A stretch of 64,000 nucleotides of DNA from Acidisarcina polymorpha (GCF_003330725.1 NZ_CP030840.1:1116001-1180000), one strand, 5' to 3'; shown: positions 13,504 through 24,056, counted from the first letter of the stretch. Notes: generated from the sequence alone by a model not told the origin. Made by a program: numbers and translations.

Positions 13504-13998
13504 TCACTCCTTATGGCTGGCCGACCTGGCACGTTTCTCTTGCCCTCCCATCGGCATCGCGTCGACGAGATCATCGAGCTTCAGCACTGACACTGGTTTG
13601 CGGCTTCGGTATTTCTCCCCGCCATCTTTGCCGACCAAGACCACTGCAAAATCAGAGGCATCCACCCGGAAGCGGCTTCGTATTGCGTTTATCTCGGTTT
13701 CTTTTAAGAGTACGAACGGAGCGTCCAACGGCTTCTCAAAGCCGGTTTGCTTGATCAGAACGGGAATGTAGAGCAGGTTGCGATCCATCATATCGTCGGC
13801 ATACTGCTCCAGCAGCTTCTGTTGGGTAGCGAAGGAGGCGTCTTTTGCATTCGGCGCAAAGACGAGAACTGGCCGGTAGCAGTCCCTCATGGCTTTCAGG
13901 GTGGCCGGCTGCACCGGGCAACTCAGATCGGCCTGTGCGACGGCACGGGGAGCGAGCGCGAAAGCAGCGAAGGCCAGCAGAGCGGAAGAAATTCTCAT
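13504..13998 (-). CDS. Secreted DUF4174-type protein
   Basis: A 164-residue protein. A longer reading frame reaches 14193, but the ATG at 13998 begins a clean signal peptide (MRISSALLAFAAFALAPRAVAQ), so that start is preferred. The mature part contains RPVLVFAPNAKDASFATQQK and DFAVVLVGKDGGEKYRS, a thioredoxin-like pattern without a CxxC pair, as in DUF4174. Likely periplasmic; function unknown. It is transcribed alone. Confidence 0.75.
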   Translation of the reverse strand: MRISSALLAFAAFALAPRAVAQADLSCPVQPATLKAMRDCYRPVLVFAPNAKDASFATQQKLLEQYADDMMDRNLLYIPVLIKQTGFEKPLDAPFVLLKETEINAIRSRFRVDASDFAVVLVGKDGGEKYRSRKPVSVLKLDDLVDAMPMGGQEKRARSASHKE

Positions 13999-14099
13999 AC
14001 AAGTTGGACACGAAAATTTGCCAACTGAAGGGTGGTGCTGCTTCCAATACAGTTTAGCCAAGTAAATCCTCTGCCAAGTAAATGCCCTGCGTTCAACTC

Positions 14100-15059
14100 T
14101 TACGGCTTCGCTGCAGCCGCCTTGAGCGCGCGGGTCCCCGGCTCCGACTCCTCGACGCAATGAAACGGCGCGCCACGATCCTGAGCGAACCAACGGATCA
14201 CCTCCAGAAATGCTAAACCGGCATGGGAAAGAATGGCCTGCTTGCGGTGAACGAGCCGCAGTGTGCGCTCAATCTGCAACTCCTTCACTGGGATTCTTAC
14301 CAATTCTCCGGAATCGAGCTCCGGCTGGACGGTGAGGCCGGGCGCGAAGGCGACCCCATTCCCGCTGGCTACAAAGCGTTTGATCGCTTCCAGGCTGGGC
14401 AATTCGATGACCATGTTCAGGGGCGTCTTATGGGCTAAGAATGTCTCGATTACCTTACGGCGCAGCGGGGACGGCACGTTGTGGGCAACGAAAGTTTCCT
14501 TACCAAGGTCGCGGATCGTCAGCGCCTTCTTGCGAGCTAACGGATGCCTGGGGCCAACCACAAATGCAAGCTCATCGGTGTACACCCGGATCGATCGAAA
14601 GTGTTCATCCGGGCGGTACGACATAATTCCGAATTCTACATTGCGCTGGAGCAGCTCATCGGGGATCTTCGTGGCCAAAGAGCGCTGGACGGTGACGCCG
14701 ATCTCGGGGCAGCGCTGACGAAACTCGTTCAGGACCGGCAGCAAGTAGAGGCAGGTGTACTCATTCGCAGCGAGCAAGAGACGGCCTCGTTCGAGGGCAC
14801 GCAATTCCTTCAAAGCAGCCGTCGCCTGATGACGGAGGCCGAGAAGCTTTTCTGCGTACTCGCGCAACAACTCACCGGCCGGGGTCAGCGTCCCATCCCG
14901 CGAGGCCCGCTCAAACAGGATTTCGTTCAAGTCGCCTTCGAGCTTGCGAATCACCTGGCTGACCGCGGGCTGGGTGCGATGCAGCCGGTTTGCCGCTTTC
15001 GAGAAGCTGCGCTCCTCGGCGACGGCAAGAAAGGTTTCGAGTTGGAAGAGGTCAATCAC
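14100..15059 (-). CDS. LysR-family transcriptional regulator, probable regulator of the leu-ilv cluster
   Basis: A 319-residue LysR protein with a GTG start preceded by AAGAG. The N-terminal winged helix is intact (FLAVAEERSFSKAANRLH, TQPAVSQVIRKLE). Residues about 90-295 form the periplasmic-binding-like effector domain. It is transcribed away from leuA with 134 bp between starts. A palindromic T-N11-A motif at 15110-15124 lies in that gap, downstream of its own TATAAT, so autorepression plus control of leuA is likely. A pathway intermediate, by analogy with other LysR-controlled biosynthetic operons, would be a natural effector. This is inference. Confidence 0.9.
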   Translation of the reverse strand: MIDLFQLETFLAVAEERSFSKAANRLHRTQPAVSQVIRKLEGDLNEILFERASRDGTLTPAGELLREYAEKLLGLRHQATAALKELRALERGRLLLAANEYTCLYLLPVLNEFRQRCPEIGVTVQRSLATKIPDELLQRNVEFGIMSYRPDEHFRSIRVYTDELAFVVGPRHPLARKKALTIRDLGKETFVAHNVPSPLRRKVIETFLAHKTPLNMVIELPSLEAIKRFVASGNGVAFAPGLTVQPELDSGELVRIPVKELQIERTLRLVHRKQAILSHAGLAFLEVIRWFAQDRGAPFHCVEESEPGTRALKAAAAKP

Positions 15060-15109
15060 GGCAACGCTCTTACGGGTTTACTGGAACCGCTCGATTAGAC
15101 GAGCTATCG

Positions 15110-15124
15110 ATAAGTGCAGCTTAT
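15110..15124. promoter_or_regulatory. LysR-type operator (T-N11-A palindrome)
   Basis: ATAAG-TGCAG-CTTAT is a perfect interrupted palindrome with the T-N11-A spacing of LysR boxes. It sits in the divergent lysR/leuA promoter region, about 70-85 bases upstream of the leuA start codon. Confidence 0.7.
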
Positions 15125-15137
15125 AGTAACTAAAAGA

Positions 15138-15143
15138 ATTATA
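15138..15143 (-). promoter_or_regulatory. Candidate -10 box of the lysR gene
   Basis: The minus strand reads TATAAT exactly. The 17-bp-spaced -35 is poor (AGGACC). The LysR box lies just downstream, as expected for autorepression. Confidence 0.45.
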
Positions 15144-15146
15144 AAC

Positions 15147-15175
15147 TTGAATTATGGGCAGGTCCTTGCGACACT
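15147..15175 (+). promoter_or_regulatory. Weak, possibly activator-dependent promoter for leuA
   Basis: TTGAAT (15147-15152), 17 bases, then GACACT (15170-15175). The poor -10 would fit a LysR-activated promoter, and the operator lies 23 bases upstream of this -35. Speculative. Confidence 0.3.
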
Positions 15176-15193
15176 TTTGTTGGAAGCAGTGCC

Positions 15194-16429
15194 GTGAATA
15201 CTTCGTCTATGGAACCCACTCAGCAGCGCGATCAGCTTTATTTTTTTGATACCACCCTCCGGGACGGAGAGCAGTCTCCTGGCTGTTCGATGACGTTTGA
15301 AGAGAAGCTGTCCCTGGCTCATGGACTTGCCGAGCTCGGCGTTGACATTCTGGAGGCTGGCTTTGCGGTCGCCTCGGAGGGAGACTTCCATTCCATCGCT
15401 TCGATAGCGAAAGCGGTGCGCGGTCCGGTGATCGCATCGTTGGCGCGGGCACGCCGGCAAGATATCGAGCTTGCTGCCAAGGCCGTTGAGCCGGCCAAGC
15501 GTCCGAGGATCCATGTCTTTCTGGCGAGTTCCGATTTGCATCTGGAGTACAAGCTTAAGATCGCACGCGCTGAAGCGATCGCCCAGGCTGGCGAGTCCGT
15601 CCGGCTGGCGCGTAGCTATGTGGACGACGTCGAGTTTTCGCCCGAGGACGCCACTCGGAGCGATCACGATTTCCTCTGCCAGATGGTCTCCGTTGCGATC
15701 GAGGCGGGAGCAACCACGATCAATGTGCCGGATACGGTCGGTTATGCAACCCCGCACGAATATGGCGATCTTTTCCGCATGCTGAGGAAGCGGGTTCCGG
15801 GCGCTGAAAACGTCATTTTTTCGTCACATTGTCACGATGACCTTGGTCTGGCGGTGGCCAATAGCCTGGCCGCAATCGAGGCGGGAGTGCGGCAAGTCGA
15901 GTGCACCATCAATGGCATCGGCGAGCGGGCGGGAAACGCCGCCCTGGAAGAGATTGCGGCGGCATTGCACGTCCGCGCCGATCAATATCCGGTGCGGAAT
16001 AATATCGTCCTCGATCGCATTTATTCTGTGAGCCAACTACTCGCTTCCGTGATCAGTTTCTCGCCATCGCCGAACAAGGCCGTCGTAGGCATCAATGCCT
16101 TCGCCCATGAAGCAGGGATCCACCAGCATGGTGTGCTCTCGAATCCCTTGACCTACGAGATTATGACTCCAGCGTCGGTGGGGGTACCCGGCAACCGCAT
16201 GGTGCTTGGTAAACACTCTGGCCGTCGAGCGATGGCGCACCGGCTTCGGGAACTCGGTTACGATCTCGCCCCCGAAGACCTGGACATCGCCTATGTGGCC
16301 TTCACCGAGCTTGCCGATCGCAAGAAAGTGGTTTACGACCAGGACTTGATCAATCTCGTCTCACACCATCGCCGTCACCATGACTTGGTGAGTGAGTTCG
16401 TCGAGCACCCGATCGCGAAATCATCTTGA
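15194..16429 (+). CDS. leuA: 2-isopropylmalate synthase, short form lacking the regulatory domain
   Basis: A 411-residue enzyme that condenses acetyl-CoA with 2-oxoisovalerate, the committed step of leucine synthesis. The DRE-TIM catalytic barrel is complete: DTTLRDGEQ at 19-27, metal-binding HCHDD at 212-216, NGIGERAGN at 240-248. The linker subdomain follows (HEAGIHQHGV, LGKHSGRRA). Standard LeuA is about 510-520 residues. Here the C-terminal allosteric domain is absent and only 62 bases separate the stop from leuB, so no frameshifted remnant fits. Start is GTG with GGAAG 7 bases upstream; an ATG lies 5 codons in. First gene of an eight-gene cluster. A homocitrate or citramalate synthase is the alternative, but leuBCD adjacency favours LeuA. 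Confidence 0.9.
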   Translation: MNTSSMEPTQQRDQLYFFDTTLRDGEQSPGCSMTFEEKLSLAHGLAELGVDILEAGFAVASEGDFHSIASIAKAVRGPVIASLARARRQDIELAAKAVEPAKRPRIHVFLASSDLHLEYKLKIARAEAIAQAGESVRLARSYVDDVEFSPEDATRSDHDFLCQMVSVAIEAGATTINVPDTVGYATPHEYGDLFRMLRKRVPGAENVIFSSHCHDDLGLAVANSLAAIEAGVRQVECTINGIGERAGNAALEEIAAALHVRADQYPVRNNIVLDRIYSVSQLLASVISFSPSPNKAVVGINAFAHEAGIHQHGVLSNPLTYEIMTPASVGVPGNRMVLGKHSGRRAMAHRLRELGYDLAPEDLDIAYVAFTELADRKKVVYDQDLINLVSHHRRHHDLVSEFVEHPIAKSS

Positions 16430-16491
16430 TGATCCCCTGCTTTCCCAGAAACGTAAGAAAACCACTTGATTAATTCCATAAGGACAGACGA

Positions 16492-17613
16492 TTGGCTCGC
16501 GGAAAGACCTTGAAAATACTCGTTCTTGCCGGAGACGGCATCGGCCCGGAAGTAACTCAGCAAGCCGTCCATGCGCTTCGGTCGGTTGCCGATCTTGGCG
16601 GCCACCATTTCGAGTTCAAGGAGATGGCGATTGGCGGTGTAGCGATCAAGAAAGAGGGCTCGCCGCTTCCATCATCCACTCTGGAGGCAGCCCTCGACAG
16701 CGACGCCGTGCTGCTCGGCGCAGTTGGAGGAAACGAGTTCAACCAGCTTCCTCCGGACCGGCGCCCTGAAGCTGGCCTCCTCGGTTTGCGCCAGGCGCTG
16801 GGCGGCTTCGCGAACCTGCGGCCCTCCTTCGCATGGCCGTCGCTTTCTTCGAACTCGCCATTGAAACCAGAGGTAGTGGAAGGATCTGACATCCTTTTCG
16901 TCCGCGAACTCCTGGGTGGACTCTATTTCGGTGAGCCACGGCAATGGGACCGGGAGACGAATTCGGCATGGAATACCATGCGCTACACCCGGGACGAAGT
17001 CGTGCGGGTGACGCGGATCGCTTTCGAACTGGCCGGCAAGAGACGGAAGAAGGTCACCTCCGTTGATAAGGCGAATGTGCTCGAGGTATCTCAACTGTGG
17101 CGGGCGACGGTGACCGAGGTCGCACGCGATTACCCCGATGTCGCGCTCGATCATCAATACGTCGACGCCTGTGCGATGCACCTGATGAATACGCCTCGCA
17201 ACTTTGACGTAGTTGTCACCGAGAATCTTTTTGGCGACATTCTTTCCGATGAGGCGGCGGTGATTACCGGATCGCTCGGCATGCTGCCCTCGGCCACGAT
17301 AGGGGGCGCGGTCAACTTGTATGAGCCGGTTCATGGCTCCGCTCCGGATATCGCGGGTAAGGGGCTGGCGAATCCGCTGGGCGCGATCTTGACTGCGGCG
17401 ATGTTGCTTCGCCATTCCGGCGGCCTTGAATCCGACGCCCAGGCGATCGAAGCCTCGGTTCGTCAAGTCCTCGAACAGGGTTATCGAACTGCTGACCTGG
17501 CGCGTAGTTCCAGTCCGGGTATTCAGGTCGTGACGACTCAAGAGATGGGCAAGCAGGTCAACGAAACCTTGAACCACATCATCGACCGCGGTCAGGCCTT
17601 ACATGCCGTCTAG
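16492..17613 (+). CDS. leuB: 3-isopropylmalate dehydrogenase
   Basis: A 373-residue NAD-dependent oxidative decarboxylase, third leucine-specific step in the cytoplasm. It begins [12 protein letters not shown] and carries [12 protein letters not shown] and the signature [44 protein letters not shown] follows near the C-terminus. Length is normal. The start is TTG with AAGGA 7 bases upstream. It follows leuA by 62 bp and precedes leuC by 72 bp in the same direction. Confidence 0.96.
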   Translation: MARGKTLKILVLAGDGIGPEVTQQAVHALRSVADLGGHHFEFKEMAIGGVAIKKEGSPLPSSTLEAALDSDAVLLGAVGGNEFNQLPPDRRPEAGLLGLRQALGGFANLRPSFAWPSLSSNSPLKPEVVEGSDILFVRELLGGLYFGEPRQWDRETNSAWNTMRYTRDEVVRVTRIAFELAGKRRKKVTSVDKANVLEVSQLWRATVTEVARDYPDVALDHQYVDACAMHLMNTPRNFDVVVTENLFGDILSDEAAVITGSLGMLPSATIGGAVNLYEPVHGSAPDIAGKGLANPLGAILTAAMLLRHSGGLESDAQAIEASVRQVLEQGYRTADLARSSSPGIQVVTTQEMGKQVNETLNHIIDRGQALHAV

Positions 17614-17685
17614 TACGCACATGACGGCCTCAGCGGGCAACGAACGCGGATCAATGAACCACAGATTGTTCTTCAGGAATAGAGT

Positions 17686-19137
17686 ATGTCTGACAAACTA
17701 AGAACACTTTTCGAAAAAGTCTGGGACTCGCATGTCGTCGTCGCACCCGAAGGCGAGCCGACCATACTGTACGTCGATCTCCACCTCATCCACGAAGTTA
17801 CTTCGCCACAGGCTTTCGAGGGACTGCGGCTTGCGGGCAGGCCGGTGCGAAGGCCCGACCGCTGCATCGCGACTGTCGATCACAACGTTCCCACGATCAA
17901 AGACCATCGGCTGATTATCGCCGACCAGATCGCCTCCAAGCAGATCCTTACATTGCGCGACAACTGCAAAGAGTTTGGCGTCGAGTTGTTCGATGTCCAT
18001 TCTCCCGAACAAGGAATCGTCCATGTCATTGGTCCGGAGTTGGGGATTACCAAACCCGGCATGACCATCGTCTGCGGCGATTCGCATACCTCGACTCATG
18101 GGGCCTTTGGAGCGCTGGCTTTTGGCATCGGCACTTCCGAGGTCGAGCATGTATTGGCGACCCAGACGCTGCCTCAATCGCGTCCGAAGACCTTTCGGAT
18201 CTCGGTCGAGGGCAAGCTTTCGCCGGGAGTAACGGCAAAGGACATCGTGCTCGCCATCATCGGCGAGATCGGCACGGATGGCGCGACCGGTCATGTGATC
18301 GAATATGCCGGCTCAGCGATCCGGGAGCTCTCGATGGAAGGCCGCATGACGGTCTGCAACATGAGCATCGAAGCGGGCGCCCGTGCCGGCATGATCGCTC
18401 CTGACGAAACGACCTTCGCCTATGTCAAGGGCCGGCGCTACTCACCACAGGGCGACAAGTGGGATGAGGCTGTAGCGCATTGGCGCAGTCTCGCAACCGA
18501 TGAAGGCGCGACCTTCGACCGCGAACTGACTTTGCGCGCCGAAGACATCGCCCCGCAGGTCAGCTGGGGAACCAGCCCGGGTATGGTGGTTCCGGTGACC
18601 GGCAATGTGCCCAGCACCGCGCCCGACGATTCCGAGGCCGGCCGCCGCGGCTTTGAACGCGCGCTTGCTTATATGGCATTGAAGCCCGGAGTGCCGATCA
18701 CCGGTATCACCATTGATCGGGTTTTTATTGGATCCTGCACGAACTCCCGCATCGAGGACCTGCGCGCAGCCGCACGGGTCGTCGCCGGGCATCACGTTCA
18801 CACCAATGTCAGCGCGATGGTGGTGCCGGGATCGCAGGCCGTCAAAGCGGAGGCGGAGCGCGAGGGGCTGGACCGCATCTTTCTTGAAGCGGGATTCGAA
18901 TGGCGCGAGCCTGGCTGTTCCATGTGCCTGGGTATGAATCCCGACATTCTCAGTCCCGGCGAACGCTGCGCCTCGACCAGCAATCGCAACTTTGAGGGAC
19001 GCCAGGGCGCGGGCTCTCACACTCATCTCGTCAGCCCGCAAATGGCCGCTGCCGCTGCGGTCGCTGGACACTTCGTCGATGTGCGCGAATGGAATTTCGC
19101 CGGCCAAGAGGAGACCGCCCATGCAGCCATTTCGTAA
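17686..19137 (+). CDS. leuC: 3-isopropylmalate dehydratase large subunit
   Basis: A 483-residue aconitase-family subunit that isomerises 2- to 3-isopropylmalate with LeuD. It contains [19 protein letters not shown] and the three [4Fe-4S] cysteines: one in [13 protein letters not shown] and two in [10 protein letters not shown]. Length is normal for bacterial LeuC. Its last 17 bases overlap leuD, which suggests translational coupling of two subunits needed in equal amounts. Confidence 0.97.
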   Translation: MSDKLRTLFEKVWDSHVVVAPEGEPTILYVDLHLIHEVTSPQAFEGLRLAGRPVRRPDRCIATVDHNVPTIKDHRLIIADQIASKQILTLRDNCKEFGVELFDVHSPEQGIVHVIGPELGITKPGMTIVCGDSHTSTHGAFGALAFGIGTSEVEHVLATQTLPQSRPKTFRISVEGKLSPGVTAKDIVLAIIGEIGTDGATGHVIEYAGSAIRELSMEGRMTVCNMSIEAGARAGMIAPDETTFAYVKGRRYSPQGDKWDEAVAHWRSLATDEGATFDRELTLRAEDIAPQVSWGTSPGMVVPVTGNVPSTAPDDSEAGRRGFERALAYMALKPGVPITGITIDRVFIGSCTNSRIEDLRAAARVVAGHHVHTNVSAMVVPGSQAVKAEAEREGLDRIFLEAGFEWREPGCSMCLGMNPDILSPGERCASTSNRNFEGRQGAGSHTHLVSPQMAAAAAVAGHFVDVREWNFAGQEETAHAAIS

Positions 19138-19738
19138 GCTTACCTCGACGGTGCAACCGCTCGACCGCTCCAATGTCGATACCGACCAGATCATCCCCAA
19201 ACAGTTTCTGAAACGGATCGAGCGCACCGGCTACCAGGATTTTCTTTTCTTCGATTGGAGAAAAGACCCGAAGTTCGAGCTCAACGACCCGCGCTACGAA
19301 GGTGCGCAGATCCTGGTTGCGGGCAAAAACTTCGGCTGCGGCTCGTCTCGCGAACACGCAGCCTGGACGCTCCATGACTATGGATTTCGCTGTGTCATCG
19401 CCTCAAGCTTTGCTGACATCTTCCATTCGAATGCGGGCAAGAACGGCATTCTGCTGGTGACGCTGCAGGAAGACCAGGTTGCGCGCCTATTGGAAAGAGC
19501 AAAGACCAACGATGGTTACACATTAAGCATCTCGCTTGAAGACAATATGATTCAAGACGGCGATGGCTGGTCGACCAGCTTCAGCATTGATCCATTTCGC
19601 CGCTACTGCCTGCTTGAGGGTCTCGACGACATCGGCCTAACGCTTCGCCATGAAGCGGCGCTCGATGGATTTGAGAGCCGCCACGACCAGGCATTCTGGC
19701 TCGCGCCGAGACCCGACGCCGCCACGACAAATCTGTAA
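19121..19738 (+). CDS. leuD: 3-isopropylmalate dehydratase small subunit
   Basis: A 205-residue partner of LeuC, the swivelling domain. The frame extends upstream to 18992, but homology starts at the ATG at 19121 ([20 protein letters not shown]), which overlaps the leuC end by 17 bases. The diagnostic [11 protein letters not shown] and [17 protein letters not shown] motifs are present. Length is typical. Confidence 0.96.
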   Translation: MQPFRKLTSTVQPLDRSNVDTDQIIPKQFLKRIERTGYQDFLFFDWRKDPKFELNDPRYEGAQILVAGKNFGCGSSREHAAWTLHDYGFRCVIASSFADIFHSNAGKNGILLVTLQEDQVARLLERAKTNDGYTLSISLEDNMIQDGDGWSTSFSIDPFRRYCLLEGLDDIGLTLRHEAALDGFESRHDQAFWLAPRPDAATTNL

Positions 19739-19760
19739 CAAGCGGAGATACAAACACAAC

Positions 19761-21473
19761 ATGGGCAGTAACGGAACGACAGGAACGCGTAATCCTAAGC
19801 AGAACAGCATCCCCCTCACGGAAGGTCCGAACCGCGCAGCCGCGCGCTCTTACTTAAGGGGCATTGGCTTTTCGAAGGAAGACCTGCACAAACCGATCAT
19901 CGGTATCGCCAATACCTGGACCGAAATTGGTCCTTGCAACTATCACCTTCGCGATGTAGCAGAAGCGGTCAAGGAAGGGATTCGCGCCGCTGGTGGCACA
20001 CCCATGGAGTTCAACACCATCACCATCTCCGATGGCATCACCATGGGAACCCAGGGAATGAAGGCTTCGCTGATCAGCCGGGAAGTCATCGCCGACTCGA
20101 TCGAGCTGGTCTCCCGCGGAAATCTGTTCGATGGCGTCGTCGCCATTGCCGGCTGTGACAAGAATCTTCCCGGCACGGTGATGGCGCTCTGCCGCCTCGA
20201 CATACCGTCGCTGATGTTATACGGGGGTTCGATCGCGCCCGGACGAGTCAAGGGGCCAGACGGCAAATTGACTGACATAACCATCCAGAACGTCTTTGAG
20301 GGCATTGGCGCGCATGCTCGCGGCCAGATCGACGATGCAGCGTTGGAAGTCCTCGAAGCGGCGGCATGCCCTGGCGCGGGCGCTTGCGGCGGACAGTTTA
20401 CCGCCAACACCATGGCCATGGCCTGCGAATTTCTGGGCATCTCGCCGCTCGGCCTCTCTGGCGTCGCCGCGCTCTCGCCCGACAAACACGCTGCATCCAA
20501 AGCAGCCGGCGAGCTTGTCATGGCAGCCGCACGCAACGATCTCCGGCCCAGCAAGATCATCACGCGGGAGGGTATTGAAAATGCCATCGCCAGCGTCGCG
20601 GCTTCTGGGGGGTCGACCAACGCGGTGCTGCATTTCCTAGCGATCGCCCATGAGATGGGCATTCCGCTGAGCATCGACGACTTTGACCGCATCAGCGAAA
20701 AGACGCCGCTGCTGTGCGACCTCAAGCCGGGCGGCAAGTACGTCGCAACGGATTATCAGAATGCCGGTGGCAGCCGCTTGCTTGCCAAACGGCTGATCGA
20801 GGCGGGACTTCTCCACGCTGAGGCGCTCAACATCACTGGCCGCTCGCTCGCCGAGGAAGCGTCGCTCGCCGTCGAGACCCCGGGGCAGCCAGTCATTCGC
20901 GAACTCGACAACGCTATCAAGCCCACCGGCGGACTTGTCATTCTCAAAGGAAATCTCGCTCCCGACGGCGCCGTGGTGAAGGTTGCGGGACACAAGCGCC
21001 TTCAGCATCGCGGGCCGGCTCGGGTCTTCGGCACCGAGGAAGACGCCATGGCGGCGGTTGAATCCGGACTGATTCGACCAAACGACGTTGTCGTCATTCG
21101 CTATGAAGGACCGAAGGGTGGCCCTGGCATGCGCGAGATGCTGCTCGTTACCGCAGCAATCGCTGGCATTGCTGAGCTTTCTGAGACCGTGGCGCTCATT
21201 ACCGATGGACGCTTTTCTGGCGCAACCCGCGGATTGATGGCCGGCCATGTTGCCCCCGAAGCGGCTGTAGGCGGCCCGATCGCGGCGGTTGAAGAAGGCG
21301 ACATCATCCACATCGATATCCCGGATCGCAAACTCACCCTGGAAGTCTCTCAGGGCGAGATCGAGTCGCGGCTGCGGACCTGGACTGCGCCTGAGCCGCG
21401 GTTCGCGCGCGGGGTCTTCCGCAAATATACCGACAGCGTGAGTTCGGCTGCGCAAGGCGCAGTGACCAATTAG
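19761..21473 (+). CDS. ilvD: Dihydroxy-acid dehydratase
   Basis: A 570-residue Fe-S enzyme that makes 2-oxoisovalerate and 2-oxo-3-methylvalerate, common to valine and isoleucine synthesis. Cluster-ligand motifs GCDKNLPG and [16 protein letters not shown] are present, as is the C-terminal [11 protein letters not shown]. The frame opens at 19650 inside leuD, but the ATG at 19761 gives the family N-terminus ([19 protein letters not shown]). It follows leuD by 22 bp. Confidence 0.97.
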   Translation: MGSNGTTGTRNPKQNSIPLTEGPNRAAARSYLRGIGFSKEDLHKPIIGIANTWTEIGPCNYHLRDVAEAVKEGIRAAGGTPMEFNTITISDGITMGTQGMKASLISREVIADSIELVSRGNLFDGVVAIAGCDKNLPGTVMALCRLDIPSLMLYGGSIAPGRVKGPDGKLTDITIQNVFEGIGAHARGQIDDAALEVLEAAACPGAGACGGQFTANTMAMACEFLGISPLGLSGVAALSPDKHAASKAAGELVMAAARNDLRPSKIITREGIENAIASVAASGGSTNAVLHFLAIAHEMGIPLSIDDFDRISEKTPLLCDLKPGGKYVATDYQNAGGSRLLAKRLIEAGLLHAEALNITGRSLAEEASLAVETPGQPVIRELDNAIKPTGGLVILKGNLAPDGAVVKVAGHKRLQHRGPARVFGTEEDAMAAVESGLIRPNDVVVIRYEGPKGGPGMREMLLVTAAIAGIAELSETVALITDGRFSGATRGLMAGHVAPEAAVGGPIAAVEEGDIIHIDIPDRKLTLEVSQGEIESRLRTWTAPEPRFARGVFRKYTDSVSSAAQGAVTN

Positions 21474-21520
21474 CGGCTACCCAAGCGCTCCTGCGAAGCG
21501 CTCAGAGTTCTGAAGGAGTA

Positions 21521-23287
21521 ATGATGCCCATCGAAGCCACCAATCAACGCCAAGCCACCCATGCTGCCCGCCTCACCGGCGCCGAAATTGTCTGGGCGAC
21601 GCTCGAAGGCGAAGGCGTTCGCGAAGTCTTCGGTTACCCGGGCGGCGCGATTTTGCCGATCTATGATGCGCTGCGCAAATTCCCGATTCGTCATATCCTG
21701 GTGCGCCACGAGCAAGGCGGTACACACATGGCCGACGGCTACGCGCGCGCCTCGGGGCGGGTTGGAGTGATGATGGCGACCTCGGGGCCGGGCGCGACCA
21801 ACCTGGTCACCGGACTGGCGACAGCGATGCTCGACTCGATTCCAATCGTCTGCATTACCGGTCAGGTCTCGAGCAAATTCTTAGGCACCGACGCGTTTCA
21901 GGAAGTAGACATCACCGGGATCACGCTGCCGATCACCAAGCACAATTACCTCGTGACACGCGCCGAAGAGATTGCGCCGGCAATTCGCGAAGCATTTCTG
22001 ATTGCGCGTTCGGGACGTCCGGGGCCGGTGCTGGTCGATATCACCAAAGATGCGCAGCAGGCGATCGCTGATTTCGATTTCGACGCCGCGATTCCGGGCG
22101 AGCAGCGAAAGCATCCGATGCTGCGCGTCGAGGAGGAAGCGGTGACGAACGCGGTTGAGATGATCCTCGCCGCCAAGCGGCCCGTGATTCTCTCCGGTCA
22201 CGGCGTTCTCGAAGCGCGCGCGAGCGATCAGCTGCGTACGCTCGCCGAGCGGCTGCAAATTCCGGTCGCGACCACTCTGCTTGGCCTGGGCGGATTTCCG
22301 GCCTCGCATGAGCTTTCACTTGGCATGATGGGGATGCATGGCGAATCCTGGGTCAACGAATCCATCCAGCAGGCCGATCTGCTGATCGCCTGCGGGATGC
22401 GGTTTGACGATCGCGTCACCGGAAGTCTCGCGACCTATGCGCCGAAGGCGAAGAAGATCCATATCGAAATCGATCCCGCCGAGATCAACAAGAATGTGGC
22501 GGTTGATGTAGCCCTCATCGGAGACCTGCGTGAGGTGCTGGAACAGTTGCTCCCTCGCCTCGCTCCTCGCTCGGCAAAGAAAGATGGCTCCGCATGGTTG
22601 CGGTCGATCCGCGCGCTCAAAGGCACGGCCTCGGTGCGCGACATTCAGAACCTGCCGGACAATGGCCACCTCTATGCCGCGCACGTGATCAACGATATCT
22701 GGCACGCCACCGGCGGCAAGGCGATCATTGTGACCGACGTGGGTCAGCATCAGATGTGGGAGGCGCAGTATTACAAGCACGATGAGCCGCGTTCGCTGAT
22801 CACCTCAGGAGGGCTCGGCACGATGGGATTCGCGCTACCCGCGGCCATCGGCGCCAAGGTCGCCTGTCCCGAAAAGGAAGTCTGGGTCATCGCCGGAGAC
22901 GGCGGCTTCCAGATGACCTCTCCAGAGCTCGCGACGATCGCACAAGAGGGCCTCGACATCAACATCGCGATCATCAATAACGGATTTCTCGGCATGGTTC
23001 GCCAATGGCAGCAGCTTATCTATGACGGAAATTATGCGTGCTCGCCGATCTTAAGCCCGGATTTTGTGAAGCTCGCGGGCGCGTTTGGAATTGATGGCGC
23101 GACGGTTACAAATAGGCCGGAGGTGCTGCCGACGATCGCTCGCGCTCGCACTTCAGGCCGCGCCTTCCTCATCGAATTCCAGGTGGAGAAGGAAGACGGC
23201 GTTTACCCCATGATCGCCCCTGGCGCGGCGCTGCATGAGATGATTCGCCGGCCAGATCCGCTGATTGAAACCACCTCCGACGTATAG
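21521..23287 (+). CDS. ilvB: Acetolactate synthase large (catalytic) subunit
   Basis: A 588-residue thiamine-diphosphate enzyme for the first common step, pyruvate to acetolactate. It has the N-terminal GYPGGAILPIYDAL, the glutamate region VRHEQGGTHMADGYAR, and the TPP/Mg motif beginning GDGGFQM and ending IINNGFLGMVRQWQ. A strong GAAGGAG site lies just before two consecutive ATG codons (21521 and 21524). It is 47 bp after ilvD and 67 bp before the ilvN start. Confidence 0.97.
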   Translation: MMPIEATNQRQATHAARLTGAEIVWATLEGEGVREVFGYPGGAILPIYDALRKFPIRHILVRHEQGGTHMADGYARASGRVGVMMATSGPGATNLVTGLATAMLDSIPIVCITGQVSSKFLGTDAFQEVDITGITLPITKHNYLVTRAEEIAPAIREAFLIARSGRPGPVLVDITKDAQQAIADFDFDAAIPGEQRKHPMLRVEEEAVTNAVEMILAAKRPVILSGHGVLEARASDQLRTLAERLQIPVATTLLGLGGFPASHELSLGMMGMHGESWVNESIQQADLLIACGMRFDDRVTGSLATYAPKAKKIHIEIDPAEINKNVAVDVALIGDLREVLEQLLPRLAPRSAKKDGSAWLRSIRALKGTASVRDIQNLPDNGHLYAAHVINDIWHATGGKAIIVTDVGQHQMWEAQYYKHDEPRSLITSGGLGTMGFALPAAIGAKVACPEKEVWVIAGDGGFQMTSPELATIAQEGLDINIAIINNGFLGMVRQWQQLIYDGNYACSPILSPDFVKLAGAFGIDGATVTNRPEVLPTIARARTSGRAFLIEFQVEKEDGVYPMIAPGAALHEMIRRPDPLIETTSDV

Positions 23288-23354
23288 CAAGCGTGGGATC
23301 GCAGGCCCAGGTTCGGCCAGGGTCGAATTCGTTTCGGCAGCAGAAAGAGAAAAG

Positions 23355-23975
23355 ATGCTCCACACATTTGTAGCTCTGGTCGAAGACAAGCCCGGCGTTC
23401 TTACGCGCGTCGCTTCCCTCTTCCGCCGTTTGAACATCAACATTACGTCGCTGACTGTCGGCCACTCCGAGCGTCCCGACGTATCGCGGATGACTATCGT
23501 TGCTGACGCCCCAGCCGGAGCGGCGCATCGCGTTCGCGCCAGCCTTTACAAACTTGACAATGTGCTCGAGGTGGACGACATAGGTCAGTTCTCCTGTGTG
23601 GTTCGCGAACTGGCGCTTATCAAGGTCGCGGCAACCACCAAGACCCGCTCCAATGTCTTCGAGTTGGCTGAAGTCTTTCGCGCCCGCATCGTCGACCTCG
23701 CGCCGGAATCCCTCATGCTTGAAATCACCGGAGTTTCGAGCAAAGTCGAGGGGTTGATCCAGGTGCTCACTGAGGGCGAGAACAAGATCCTCGAGATCTC
23801 CCGCACCGGACGCATGGTCATGCGCCGCGGCCAGCACACCAGCCGGGTGCTCGATGCCATGCGCATCCCGGAGCCCGAGCAGGTTATCCCGCTGCTTGAG
23901 GAGACGCATGGGGAAATTTCCGGCGGCGATGTGGATTTGGAGCTGATTGCGGAAGAGCCTAACAACCCGACATAG
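23355..23975 (+). CDS. ilvN: Acetolactate synthase small (regulatory) subunit
   Basis: A 206-residue subunit. The frame is open from 23265, overlapping ilvB, but the ATG at 23355 with an AGAAAG(A) site gives the family N-terminus. It starts with an ACT domain (HTFVALVEDKPGVLTRVASL, LNINITSLTVGHSERPDVSR). A C-terminal small-subunit domain follows (IKVAATTKTRSNVFELAEVFRA). It stimulates IlvB and confers valine feedback inhibition, so pathway feedback survives here even though LeuA lacks its own regulatory domain. It follows ilvB by 67 bp. Confidence 0.95.
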   Translation: MLHTFVALVEDKPGVLTRVASLFRRLNINITSLTVGHSERPDVSRMTIVADAPAGAAHRVRASLYKLDNVLEVDDIGQFSCVVRELALIKVAATTKTRSNVFELAEVFRARIVDLAPESLMLEITGVSSKVEGLIQVLTEGENKILEISRTGRMVMRRGQHTSRVLDAMRIPEPEQVIPLLEETHGEISGGDVDLELIAEEPNNPT

Positions 23976-24056
23976 AGCCCAGGCTTCCATCAATGCGGAT
24001 GCCCATGTCCGCGTTGGGCTGTGAGAAGGAGCCAATATCTTCAGGATCCATGAATC

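Noticed and set aside
16672-17577. 301-codon ORF opposite leuB
   Set aside because: Antisense shadow in GC-rich coding DNA; no family resemblance.
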